38,840 bases of DNA from Planctomycetota bacterium (GTDB lineage: Bacteria; Planctomycetota; UBA1135; UBA2386). The stretch is taken from positions 1 to 38,840 of the forward strand of contig JAEUHV010000409.1 in NCBI GenBank assembly GCA_016794485.1. Direction: 5' to 3'. This document shows positions 24,635 to 34,389 of the stretch, one piece after another. The notes beneath the pieces were generated by a model. That model saw only the letters and a program-made list of their open reading frames with translations. It was not told the origin of the DNA and did not search any database. Numbering within the stretch: the stretch's first letter is position 1; the number at the start of each line of letters is the position of its first letter. The position numbers and the translations under genes were made by a program.

Positions 24635-25108
24635 TCAGGCCGTCAGGAACTCGATCGCGCCGGCCGGCAGGAAGTAGAGGATCAGCATCTCCCCGCCCCG
24701 CACGGTCGGCACGTGCACCGAGCCCTTGCCGTAGACGACCCAGCCGGCATCGTGGCCGTCGAACTTCGGCGCGCCCTTGGTCGCCATGCACAGGTCGATC
24801 TCGCCGTTCGGATGGCGGTGCTTGGGGCCTGGCACGTCCATCAGCACCGCGTCGACCGAGAACCCGAGCAGGTCCTTCACGACGCGGCCGAAGCGGATGC
24901 CGGCGTTGCTCTTCGGCAGCATCCAGTCCGAAGCGATGTTGGCGATCGCCGCCCGCTGCACGGCGGCGACTGCGGGACTGGCGAACGGCAGTTTCGCCGC
25001 ACAAAGCACCGCCGCGTCCTTGGCGTCGACGTCGAAGCCCTGCAGGGCCTGGGCCAGCGGGCGCAGCAGTTCGACGAACTGCTCCTTGGTCATCGTCTGG
25101 GTCGTCAT
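24635..25108 (-). CDS. 4-hydroxylaminobenzoate lyase (PnbB)-like / DUF4863 cupin-type protein
   Basis: 157 residues from the ATG at 25108 (an ATG at 25093 is an alternative). The C-terminal half has a cupin-like pattern: KHRHPNGEIDLCM (about 96-108) with H97, H99 and E103 as likely metal ligands, then PKFDGHDAGWVVYGKGSVH (114-132) with H132, and GGEMLILYFLPAGAIEF (138-154). This order fits the DUF4863/PnbB family as I recall it, whose studied members turn 4-hydroxylaminobenzoate into protocatechuate and ammonia. No nitroaromatic catabolic gene is nearby, so the native substrate may differ. It is the last gene of a three-gene leftward operon, 14 bases after mog. Confidence 0.65.
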   Translation of the reverse strand: MTTQTMTKEQFVELLRPLAQALQGFDVDAKDAAVLCAAKLPFASPAVAAVQRAAIANIASDWMLPKSNAGIRFGRVVKDLLGFSVDAVLMDVPGPKHRHPNGEIDLCMATKGAPKFDGHDAGWVVYGKGSVHVPTVRGGEMLILYFLPAGAIEFLTA

Positions 25109-25122
25109 GGTCGTTGGGTTCG

Positions 25123-25656
25123 CTACTTCGCCTTCGGTCGGAACACCGCCACCACCGCCGGATTGCCCTCGAGGCGCGGGCCGCCGATCAGGTCGATGCA
25201 GTACGGGATCGCGGGAAACACCGCATCGAGGCAGACGCGGATCGACGCCGGCTTGCCGGGCAACGTCACCACCAGCGTGCGGTCGAGGATCGCCGCGGTC
25301 TGCCGCGACAGGATCGCGGTCGGCACGCCGGCGCGCAGCGACGCCGCGCGCATCTGCTCGCCGAAGCCGGGCAGTTCCTTCGAACAGACCGAACGGATGA
25401 CCTCGGGCGTCACGTCGCGCGGGGCAGGGCCGGTGCCGCCGGTGGTGCACACGAGGCAGCAGCCGCTCGCGGCGAGTTCGCGCAGGGCGCGTTCGATGTG
25501 CTGCGGTTCGTCCGGCACCACCCGTGTCTCGAACGCACACGGAGTCGCCAGGTAGTCGCGCAACGCCGCTTCGATCGCCGGGCCCGATTCGTCGGCATAG
25601 ACGCCGGCGCTGGCGCGGTCGCTGATCGTCACGATGCCGATGCGAGGCTCGCCCAT
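25123..25656 (-). CDS. mog: Molybdopterin adenylyltransferase (Mog)
   Basis: 177 residues. Mog activates molybdopterin with ATP before metal insertion. The N-terminal GIVTISDRASAGVY (7-20), the TTGGTGPAPRD signature (71-81), PGFGEQMR (96-103), PTAILSRQ (112-119) and LPGKPASI (132-139) match E. coli Mog almost block for block, including the closing IPYCIDLI and VVAVFRPK. Those features separate it from the shorter MoaB. It is cytoplasmic. No other molybdenum-cofactor gene is in the window. It lies 9 bases after the arginine-rich protein gene and 14 bases before the PnbB-like gene, so the three are probably cotranscribed. Confidence 0.95.
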   Translation of the reverse strand: MGEPRIGIVTISDRASAGVYADESGPAIEAALRDYLATPCAFETRVVPDEPQHIERALRELAASGCCLVCTTGGTGPAPRDVTPEVIRSVCSKELPGFGEQMRAASLRAGVPTAILSRQTAAILDRTLVVTLPGKPASIRVCLDAVFPAIPYCIDLIGGPRLEGNPAVVAVFRPKAK

Positions 25657-25665
25657 TCGCCTGGC

Positions 25666-27297
25666 TCAGCCCTGCTCCGGCCCGGCCGGCGGCATCGTGC
25701 CTCCGGGCGACACCGGCTCTTCGGTCGGTTGGTCCTGGCCTTGCGCCACCAGCCGCTTGATGTGGATGCGGAACTCGCCACGTTCCTCCGGCTCGGCGAG
25801 GCGCCACCGCCCCATGTGCCGGCGCCGCTCGATCGCGTGGCCCTGCATCGTCACGCTGGTGATGTGCTTGCCCTGCGGCGTGAACACGTGCACCCGGCCC
25901 TTGCCGCCGAGCACCACGACCGTGCCCTGGTCGAGGTCCCACAGGATCGAGGCGTCGTTGGCCTCGCCGGCGTCCGGGTAGGCGCGCGACGTCGGACGCT
26001 GGCCTTCTTCGCTGCGTTCGAGGCCGTGCTGCGTGCGACGGCCGGTGTTGCGCGTGCGGCTCTGCAGGCGCTGCGCGAACTCCTGCAGCATCGGCAGCAC
26101 GAACGCCTCCTCGTCGACTTCGCCGTTCTGCAGCATGCCCTGCAGCCGCATCGCCTCGAGGTCGAGGTGGCGCTGGAACCGGCTCATGATCTGCACGATC
26201 GCCGGATCGGCGAGCTCCATCGGATCGACCGCGCCGACCGCGTGCAGCCGCAGCCGCACGCGCCCTTCGAGCGTGGTGCCGCGCAGCAGCTGGAAGCTGA
26301 ACGCGCAGCGACCGGCGCTGCTGAGCACGCGGAACAGGCCGGCGTCGACCTGGCCGAGGATCTTGAACACCGGCGAGTTGTTGCCGAACTCGGCGAGCTG
26401 CTGCGTGCGCAGCACGCGGCCCATCGTGACGCGCGTCAGCACGATCTCCTCACCGGCGAGCAGGTGCTCGATGTTCGGATCCTTGCGTTCGATCGCCATC
26501 GTCACGAAGTCGGCGAAGTTCGGCTTGCCGGTCGAGCCGTAGCCGTCGAACACGTGCCGCGGCTCGGTCGGGCGGCAGCCCTCCGCGTGCGACGTGCCGG
26601 CGAAGTAGCTGTAGACCGCCCCGGGACGCAGGGCCTGTTCGTGCTCGCGAACTTCGCGCACACGCTTGGCGATCTGCTCGACCGCGGTGCCGGCGGCGTG
26701 GCGGATGTCGTTGCCACCGTCGAGCGGGATGCGCAGGTTGAGTTCCAGGTAGCGCGGCATCGCCAGCGGCTCGACGCCTTCGACCCGCAGCAGCGCGTGC
26801 GCCATCTCGGCGAGGGACTGCACCGCCTGCATCGCCGCGTGCTGCGAATCGGCGCGGCCGCGGCGGTCGCGGTCGCGATCGTGGCGCGGGCGGTCGTTCG
26901 GGTGGCGGCCCTGTTGGCGCGGCTTGTGCTCGTGGCGCGGACCACGCGGTTCGCGGTGCGGTTGCGCCGGCTGGCTGCCGGACTCGCCGCCTGTCGCTGC
27001 GGCCGCAGCGGCATCCCCTTCGGGGGCCGGGCCCGCATCGCCTTCCTGGCCAGGAACTGCCCCCTCGGGCGAACCCGGCGCCCCGAGCCCGCGGCCACGT
27101 CCGCGCCGACGACGGCGGCGACGCCGCCGCTCACCTCCACCTTCGCCATCGGCTCCCGGCGCTCCGTCTGCAGGTGCAGCAGCACCGGCATCGGCGCCCG
27201 CCGCATCCGGTGACGGCGACGACGGCACGGGATCGGCACCGGCATTGGTCGGCACGGGTTCGGTCGGCGGGATGGCAGGCGGTTCGGACTCGTTCAC
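25666..27297 (-). CDS. Hypothetical protein with arginine-rich disordered N-region
   Basis: 543 residues from a GTG at 27297. An ATG at 27351 would add 18 residues and leave only about 40 bases to the divergent cbs gene, so I prefer the GTG. Residues 1-150 are disordered: Pro/Ala/Glu/Gly sequence, then nine consecutive Arg followed by GRGRG (about 57-70), a second acidic Ala stretch, and a His/Arg/Asp-rich part (PHREPRGPRHEH...DRDRDRRGRAD, about 113-150). Such RG/RD tracts often bind RNA or DNA. Residues about 152-450 form a folded domain I cannot name. The end holds a short beta unit (DQGTVVVLGGKGRVHVFTPQ) and a Pro tail. Head of the mog operon. Confidence 0.75.
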   Translation of the reverse strand: MNESEPPAIPPTEPVPTNAGADPVPSSPSPDAAGADAGAAAPADGAPGADGEGGGERRRRRRRRRGRGRGLGAPGSPEGAVPGQEGDAGPAPEGDAAAAAATGGESGSQPAQPHREPRGPRHEHKPRQQGRHPNDRPRHDRDRDRRGRADSQHAAMQAVQSLAEMAHALLRVEGVEPLAMPRYLELNLRIPLDGGNDIRHAAGTAVEQIAKRVREVREHEQALRPGAVYSYFAGTSHAEGCRPTEPRHVFDGYGSTGKPNFADFVTMAIERKDPNIEHLLAGEEIVLTRVTMGRVLRTQQLAEFGNNSPVFKILGQVDAGLFRVLSSAGRCAFSFQLLRGTTLEGRVRLRLHAVGAVDPMELADPAIVQIMSRFQRHLDLEAMRLQGMLQNGEVDEEAFVLPMLQEFAQRLQSRTRNTGRRTQHGLERSEEGQRPTSRAYPDAGEANDASILWDLDQGTVVVLGGKGRVHVFTPQGKHITSVTMQGHAIERRRHMGRWRLAEPEERGEFRIHIKRLVAQGQDQPTEEPVSPGGTMPPAGPEQG

Positions 27298-27392
27298 GGG
27301 GCGGAGAACGATGCGCACAACGGCAGGTGCGGACAAGGCCGCAGGCTGCATTTCCCTTCGGTCTGCCGGTCTGCTTTGATGCCGTCTCCCGC

Positions 27393-28750
<1,358 letters not shown>

Positions 28751-28754
<4 letters not shown>

Positions 28755-29659
28755 GCATGAACTTCGCCCGCGAGCAGTCGCTGCTGCGGCAGAAGCTGCA
28801 AGCGAAGGCCTCTCCGGACCTCGCCGCTGCACGCCTCGCCACCCTCGGCAGCGGACCGGTGACGTTCCTCGGCGCCGACGACACCGCCGTCGCCCAGGCC
28901 GCCAGCGACGTCGCCGCCGCATGGCCGGCGATGGGACGCGCGCAGATGACCGCGTTCGTGCGCACGCTGTGGAACAGCAAGATCCACGAACTGCGCGACG
29001 TCGGCGTGCGCCTGCTGGCGATGCGGGCAGCACTGCTCGAACCGGCCGACCTGCCGCTGCTCGAAGGGTTCCTGCAGGACCAGGCACTCGATGCGGTGCA
29101 CGCGACCCTGGCGCGCGACGTGGTCGGTGCCGTGGTGGCCCGCAACCGGAAGCTGTGGAAGGACCTGAAGCGCTTCGCCGCCAGCACCACCGTCGCGCTG
29201 CGCCGCGCCGCGGTGCGCGCCAGCGCGGCCCCGTTGGCGGACGACCCCGACGGGTTCCCGCGGCTCGTCGACGTGTTGGCTCCGCTGCTCGCCGAGGCCG
29301 ATCCGGTGCTGCAAGCGGCGATCGACGCGACGCTCGGTGCCGCCGCGGCAACGCACGGCGAGTCCGTGCGGGCGTTCGCCCAACAACACGGCCGCTCGAT
29401 CGTGGTCCAGAAGCCCGCCCCGGCCCCGGTGGCCAGCACCCCGACACCCGCGGCCGCAGCGGCTCCGGCGCCGAAGTCGTCCGCACCAGCCAAGGCGGCC
29501 GAGCCGACGGCGGTCGTGCCGGCGGCGACGAAGGCCGTGGCGAAGAAGAAGCCCGTCGCCAAGCCGAAGGCGGACAAACCCGCCGCCAAACCGCCCGCAC
29601 CAAAGAAGGCCGCGGCCAGGACCGCCAAGAAGCCGGGCGCGAAAGGCCGCGCGCGCTGA
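28751..29659 (+). CDS. AlkD-like HEAT-repeat protein with lysine/alanine/proline-rich tail
   Basis: 302 residues from the ATG at 28751, overlapping the cbs stop (28751-28754). Residues about 1-210 form helical pairs in the style of DNA alkylation repair (AlkC/AlkD) proteins: FVRTLWNSKIHELRDVGVRLLAM (about 69-91) and STTVALRRAAVRAS (about 144-157) match the LW..hE.R and LRRAA signatures. I cannot confirm the catalytic Asp/Trp residues. Residues about 215-302 are a low-complexity tail of Ala, Pro and Lys (AKKKPVAKPKADKPAAK, KKAAARTAKKPGAKGR) like histone H1 or HU tails, suited to non-specific DNA binding. Inferred: a nucleic-acid-binding repair or scaffold protein. Its stop is 18 bases from the convergent TPR gene. 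Confidence 0.8.
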
Positions 29660-29677
29660 CGGCGCGCGGGGCGCGGG

Positions 29678-30553
29678 TCACTTCGCCTTGTTGGCGAGTT
29701 CCTGGTTGTCCGGGTGGCGCCGTGCGCCCTTCTGCCAGATCTCCTTCGCCTTGGCCGGATCCCGGGCCTCGAGCAGATTGCCGAGGTAGAGGTAGGTCTG
29801 CGCCTCGTTCGCCTGCGGCGGCATCGACTCCTGCTGCGCGACCAGCGTCTCGAAGTGCGAGATGGCCTCCTTCTTCTTGCCGAGGAAGTCCGGCCAGAAC
29901 GTGTAGCTCATCGCCTTCGTGAAGCGCGCCTCCCAGTGCTTGCCGTCGAGCTCGAGCACCTTGTCGAAGACGCCGTCGGCCTTCATCGAGTACTGCCACT
30001 TGGTCTGGTCGAGATTGACGTACGACAAGTAGGCACTCGCCAACTGCATCTGGACCTGAGGGTCGTTGGGTGACGCCTTGGCCAGTTGCTCGAACCGCGC
30101 GATCGCCTCCTCCATCTTGCCGGCGGCATGCAAACGCCGCCAAAGGTCGCCGTCCTCCCAGAAGCTCTTCGACTGGAGGTTCGCGAACTCGGCATCGAGG
30201 TCGAACGCGCCACCTCCCGCGACCTTGCCCGCGGCGTCGGCCAGCAGCGCTGCGGCGCCGGCCGGCCTTTTCTGCAAGTAGGCTTCGACGGCTGCGGCGA
30301 CCTGGTCGGCCGAAACGGTCGGCACGGCGGTGCGGTCGATGGCCGCAGCCTGGTTCGCGGGAGCGGGCGCCTTCGCCATCGCATCGAGCCGTGCGAGCAG
30401 CTTCTGCTGGTCGGCCTTCAGGTCGGCGAGTTCCTGCGCGAGGCTGGGACCAGGCGTCGGCTCGGCGGCGGCGGGGCGCAGCGCGAAGGCAATGCCGGTG
30501 GCGGCAGCAGTGGCGAGGAGGGTCGAGAGAACGAGGACAGCGGATGGGTTCAT
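29678..30553 (-). CDS. Membrane-anchored TPR protein
   Basis: 291 residues from the ATG at 30553. An N-terminal hydrophobic segment (about 5-25, LVLSTLLATAAATGIAFAL) acts as signal anchor. A short coiled coil (LAQELADLKADQQKLLARLDAM) follows, then an Ala/Pro linker. Four TPR-like helix pairs occupy about 125-290: GDLWRRLHAAGKMEEAIARFEQ, PQVQMQLASAYLSYV, the EARFTKAMSYTF region and TYLYLGNLLEARDPAKAKEIWQ. Similar proteins in planctomycetes are called TPR or cytochrome c biogenesis CcmH-type proteins, but no such motif is present here. Likely periplasmic scaffold. Divergent from tatD across 78 bases. Confidence 0.8.
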   Translation of the reverse strand: MNPSAVLVLSTLLATAAATGIAFALRPAAAEPTPGPSLAQELADLKADQQKLLARLDAMAKAPAPANQAAAIDRTAVPTVSADQVAAAVEAYLQKRPAGAAALLADAAGKVAGGGAFDLDAEFANLQSKSFWEDGDLWRRLHAAGKMEEAIARFEQLAKASPNDPQVQMQLASAYLSYVNLDQTKWQYSMKADGVFDKVLELDGKHWEARFTKAMSYTFWPDFLGKKKEAISHFETLVAQQESMPPQANEAQTYLYLGNLLEARDPAKAKEIWQKGARRHPDNQELANKAK

Positions 30554-30631
30554 CAGGGGATGGCCGCAGCCGGGCAAGGGTGGCCGGTGCAGCGTGGCGC
30601 ATACAGTGGCCGCCCGCCAAGATTTCCCGTC

Positions 30632-31381
30632 GTGCAGGTCTACGACACCCATTGCCACCTCGGCCTCGACGGCAAGGCCACGCCCGACGACGAACACGCG
30701 CGCGCCGTCGCCAGCTCCGTCACCGCGATGCTGGTGGTCGGCATCGACGCAGCCACGACGCAGCAGGCCCGCGAACTGGCGCGACTGCCGGGCGTGCGCT
30801 GGAGTGCCGGCCTGCACCCGAACGACAGCGTGCACTTCGCCGAGCAATGGCCGGCCATCGCGGCGTTGGCGCGCACGCCCGGATGCGCCGCGATCGGCGA
30901 GACCGGAATGGACTGCTTTCGCGACCGCACGCCGCTCGACCAGCAGGAACGCTCGCTGCGGGCCCACCTGGAGCTGGCGAGCGAGCTCGGCCTGCCGGTG
31001 GTCTTCCACTGCCGCGACGCGGCCGCACCGATGTTCGCGGTGCTGCGCGAAGTGCGGCCCGAACGCGGCGTCATGCACTGCTTCTCCGGCGGCCGGGACG
31101 AGGCCCAGCAGGCCCTCGACCTCGGCCTGCACCTGTCGTTCGCCGGCCCGCTCACCTACCCGAAGAACGACGCGCTGCGCGCCGTCGCCGGGTGGGCCCC
31201 GGCCGATCGCATCCTGGTGGAGACCGACGCGCCGTTCCTGCCGCCGCAGCGTCGGCGCGGGCAGCGCAACGAACCGGCCTACGTGGTGGAGACGCTGGCG
31301 ACGCTGGCGCAGGTGCGCGGCGTCACGCTCGAACAGGCGGCGGCGCAGACGTTCGCCAACGCGGTGGCCCTGTTCGGTTGA
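30632..31381 (+). CDS. tatD: TatD-family metal-dependent deoxyribonuclease
   Basis: 249 residues from a GTG at 30632, close to the usual 260. The metal-site residues of the TIM-barrel family are visible: H7 and H9 (YDTHCHL), E90 (IGETGMD), H126 (VVFHCRD), H149 (MHCFSGG) and D199 (VETDAPFLPP). TatD enzymes are Mg-dependent 3'-5' exonucleases linked to DNA repair and to degradation of oxidised DNA. The usual GxHPH motif reads GLHPND, a modest departure. The start is set by the conserved DTHCH lying five residues in; the frame remains open far upstream but without family similarity. The stop is 6 bases from the convergent stop of the TMTC-like gene. Confidence 0.93.
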   Translation: MQVYDTHCHLGLDGKATPDDEHARAVASSVTAMLVVGIDAATTQQARELARLPGVRWSAGLHPNDSVHFAEQWPAIAALARTPGCAAIGETGMDCFRDRTPLDQQERSLRAHLELASELGLPVVFHCRDAAAPMFAVLREVRPERGVMHCFSGGRDEAQQALDLGLHLSFAGPLTYPKNDALRAVAGWAPADRILVETDAPFLPPQRRRGQRNEPAYVVETLATLAQVRGVTLEQAAAQTFANAVALFG

Positions 31382-31387
31382 CGGCGT

Positions 31388-33265
31388 TCAGCGACCTGGG
31401 GCCGCGAACTGCTGCACGGCCTGCATGACCGCCGGATCGAGCGGCGCTTCCCGCTGCACCCGGGCCAGCTCGGCCCGGGCTTCGTCGAGCCGGCCGAGGT
31501 CGCGCAACACCGCCGCCCGTTCGAGCCGGACACTGGTCGTGCCGAGCCCGCGGGCGATGCCGGCATCGAGATGCTGCAAGGCACCTGGCAGGTCGTCGAG
31601 CCCACGGCGCGCCTTGGCGGCGAGCCAATAGACGTAGCCCTTCGGTGCCGCCACGTCGAGGCACGACAGCGCCACGCGTTCGGCCCGTTCGAACGCCGCC
31701 GGATCCCGTCGCATGCGCCCGAGCTGGAGTTCGGCCTGCGCCAGCAGCGTGCGGGCCCACGGCTTGTCCGTCCCCTTGGCCAGGAGGTCGTGGCAGACCG
31801 CAACCGCGCGTTCCGGATCGGCCGTCGCATCGTCGTCCGGCACCGATACCAGCGCCTCGGCGAAGTTGCGGTGCGCGTCGTAGTGCAGCGGGTAGAGCGC
31901 ATGCCCCTTCGCCAGCGGCGCCACCGCACCGGTGTAGTCGTGGTTGCGCAGGCGCGCGGCGCCGAGCCCCCACCACGCCCGGAACGAGTCGGGATGCTGC
32001 TCGAGTTCGGCCGCCCACAACGCGCGTTCGTCGCGGTAGAGCCATGAACGGGTGCCGGAGTGCACGGCCGCAAGTACGGCGACCACCGCCGCCACCGCGA
32101 GCCACGCACGGCGCGGCAAGAGGCGCCTGGCGAACGGCGCGACGCGTGGCAGCACCCCGACCAGCACCGCGCTGCAGCCGAGCATCGGCCCGTAGTAGCG
32201 GTGCTCGGCGAGCGGCATGTTGAGCGGCACCACGATCCACGGCGCGGCCACCAGCCACGCGAACGCGACCCCGAGCCGACGCAGGCGAGCGCCGGGCCGT
32301 GGCCACGTCGCCCACAGCGTCACGCCGAGCATCGAGCCCCAGCCGAGCCACACCAGCGGATCGCCGAACGACGTGCGGAACGTCACCGCCGGATCGAACG
32401 ACAACCGCGCCGGCAGCAGGATCTGGCCGAGCACGTGCGGCAGTTCCGTGCCCATGGTCGCCAGCTGCATCGCCAGCGAACGGCCGTGCCCCGATGCCGG
32501 ATCGTCCCCCGCGCGGCCGAGCAACTGCACCGTCGCCTGGCCGAGCAGCAGCTTGCGCGCGACCAGGTAGCCGAGCACCACCGCGACGACCGGTGCGAGT
32601 CCTTGCGCGAGCCGCCGACCCTGCGTCCGGTCCCACGCCCCGTGCCGCATGCACCACGTTTGCGCGACGACCAGCACCGGCAACACCACGCCGGTCTCCT
32701 TGCTGCCGCACGCCAGCACGGTGCCGAGCACCATGCCGGCCAGCGCCGCGAACCCGCCGGTGCCGCGTTGCCAGCCAACATGCGCGTGCAGCGTCACCAG
32801 GATGCCGAACGCGGCGAGCAGTTCGCTGCGCGCCGACACCAGGTTGACCGCTTCGCTGGCCAGCGGGTGCACGGCGAACCACGCCGCGGCCAGTCCGGCC
32901 ACCAGCACGCGCCGCGACAACCGCCACAACCACAGGAACGCGAGCCCCGCGGTGGCGGCATGCAGCAGCACGTTGCCCGCCTTCAGCGACATCGGCCCGG
33001 CACACAGCCACCAGTTGACCGCGAACGACGTCAGCAGTGCCGGCCGGTACATCTTGCCCGAGCCGATGCTGAAGGCGTCCGGATCGACCCAGAACGTCGG
33101 CACGTTGGCGATCGCCTGCACCGCGGTGTTCGCCGCGACACTGTGCACGTCGTCGAACACGAACTCGCCGGCCAGGGCCGTGCCGTAGGCGAGGATCGCC
33201 AGCAGCAGGACGACGCCGGCGACCCGCCGCACCAGGCGTTCGACGTGGCTGCGCGCGCCGTTCAC
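31388..33265 (-). CDS. TMTC-like GT-C glycosyltransferase with C-terminal TPR repeats
   Basis: 625 residues from a GTG at 33265, overlapping the previous stop (GTGA, 33262-33265). About ten membrane helices cover residues 12-430. The first loop has the paired acidic residues D38-D39 (FVFDDVHSV), then YRPALLTSF (73-81) and HPLASEAVNLVSARSELLAA (133-152), which match the pattern of animal TMTC O-mannosyltransferases and bacterial DUF1736/TPR proteins. The last 190 residues are TPR-like (FRAWWGLGAARLRNHDYTGAV; TSVRLERAAVLRDLGRLDEA) and should lie outside the membrane. GT-C enzymes of this type pass a sugar from polyprenyl phosphate to protein Ser/Thr. It closes the pilin-glycosyltransferase block. 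Confidence 0.87.
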   Translation of the reverse strand: MNGARSHVERLVRRVAGVVLLLAILAYGTALAGEFVFDDVHSVAANTAVQAIANVPTFWVDPDAFSIGSGKMYRPALLTSFAVNWWLCAGPMSLKAGNVLLHAATAGLAFLWLWRLSRRVLVAGLAAAWFAVHPLASEAVNLVSARSELLAAFGILVTLHAHVGWQRGTGGFAALAGMVLGTVLACGSKETGVVLPVLVVAQTWCMRHGAWDRTQGRRLAQGLAPVVAVVLGYLVARKLLLGQATVQLLGRAGDDPASGHGRSLAMQLATMGTELPHVLGQILLPARLSFDPAVTFRTSFGDPLVWLGWGSMLGVTLWATWPRPGARLRRLGVAFAWLVAAPWIVVPLNMPLAEHRYYGPMLGCSAVLVGVLPRVAPFARRLLPRRAWLAVAAVVAVLAAVHSGTRSWLYRDERALWAAELEQHPDSFRAWWGLGAARLRNHDYTGAVAPLAKGHALYPLHYDAHRNFAEALVSVPDDDATADPERAVAVCHDLLAKGTDKPWARTLLAQAELQLGRMRRDPAAFERAERVALSCLDVAAPKGYVYWLAAKARRGLDDLPGALQHLDAGIARGLGTTSVRLERAAVLRDLGRLDEARAELARVQREAPLDPAVMQAVQQFAAPGR

Positions 33266-34389
33266 GCCGCCCCCACCGACCGCAACCGATCGAGCACGGC
33301 AGCCCATCGGCGCGCCAACGCCGAAGTGCCGAAGTGCTGCTCGTACGCGGGCCGAGCGGCCGCTGCCGCGGCGGCGACGCGATCCGGGACCGCGACCAGT
33401 TCGCGCAGGGTCGCGGCCAGGGCCATGGCGTCGCCGGCCGGCGACAGGAACACCGCCCCACTGCCGTCGAGCCAGTTGCACACCGCGGGCGTGTCGGCGG
33501 TGACGACTGGTCGCCCCGCCGCGAGCGCGTGCACGAGCTTGAACGGCACCACGCGTTGGGCCTTGCCACTCGTGCCGAACACACCGGCGACGAGATGGCT
33601 CTGGGCCAGCAGCCGCTGCAGTTGCTTCGTCGCAACGAACTCCGGTTGCAGCGACAACCGGTTGCCGAGCCGAGCCATCGCCTCGGCGCGATCGAACTCG
33701 GTGCCGCCGACCAGGGTCAGCTGCACGCCGGGAACGGCGGCGACGGCGGCGACCAGCACGTCGAGACCGTGCAGCGGCACGCCCGTGCCGAAGAACAACA
33801 GCTGCAGCGGCCCCGTCGGCGGTCGCCACGGTGCTGCGGCCCCCGCGTCGGGATCGTGCACCGGCAACCACACGAACTTCTCGGCCGGTTGTCCGGTGAG
33901 CGCCGCGACGTACGCGGCGTTCGCCGGCGTGTCGACCAGCACGAGGTCGGCGGCAGCGCAGGCCTCGGTGTCGAGATGCTGCAACCACCACGCCCCGAGC
34001 GAGCCCGGGCGCACCATCGCGCGGTCCTCGACGACGGTGTCGTAGGCCGACAGGAACAGGTCGAGCACGACCGGCACGCCGGCGGTTCGCTTGACGTGTC
34101 GCACGACGCCGTGGCCTGGGTACGGCACGACGACGCAGCGCGGTCGGCGCTCGCGCAGCGCCGCTTCGAGGCCGCGGCGCAGCCGCGCGCAATCGGAGCG
34201 GGAGCGCAGCCACAGGCCGGGCCAACGCCACGGCGAACGCAACAGCCGATGCTTGTCGCGGCCGAGCCCGGGCACGCGGCATTCGCGCACCGCCACCCCG
34301 TTCGCGACGAGCCCCTGGCGCAGCGACACCGTGCGCGGGTAGCCAGGACCTTCGTCCCAGGCGCCGCAGAACAGCACGTCGCCGTTCAT
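33262..34389 (-). CDS. GT4-type glycosyltransferase (GT-B fold)
   Basis: 375 residues from the ATG at 34389. The N-half is a variable acceptor domain beginning DVLFCGAWDEGPGYPRTVSL, with VVVPYPGHG and LVDTPANAAYV strands. The C-half has the nucleotide-sugar domain of retaining GT-B enzymes: LQLLFFGTGVPLHGLDVLVAAV (about 212-233), LVGG, and FKLVHALAAGRPVVTADT (about 296-313), where the usual E-x7-E pair is replaced by other residues. No signal peptide or membrane segment is present. Start and stop each overlap a neighbour by 4 bases (34386-34389 and 33262-33265), placing it between the GT2 and TMTC-like genes. Donor and acceptor are unknown; it may build or extend a lipid-linked sugar. Confidence 0.85.
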   Translation of the reverse strand: MNGDVLFCGAWDEGPGYPRTVSLRQGLVANGVAVRECRVPGLGRDKHRLLRSPWRWPGLWLRSRSDCARLRRGLEAALRERRPRCVVVPYPGHGVVRHVKRTAGVPVVLDLFLSAYDTVVEDRAMVRPGSLGAWWLQHLDTEACAAADLVLVDTPANAAYVAALTGQPAEKFVWLPVHDPDAGAAAPWRPPTGPLQLLFFGTGVPLHGLDVLVAAVAAVPGVQLTLVGGTEFDRAEAMARLGNRLSLQPEFVATKQLQRLLAQSHLVAGVFGTSGKAQRVVPFKLVHALAAGRPVVTADTPAVCNWLDGSGAVFLSPAGDAMALAATLRELVAVPDRVAAAAAAARPAYEQHFGTSALARRWAAVLDRLRSVGAA

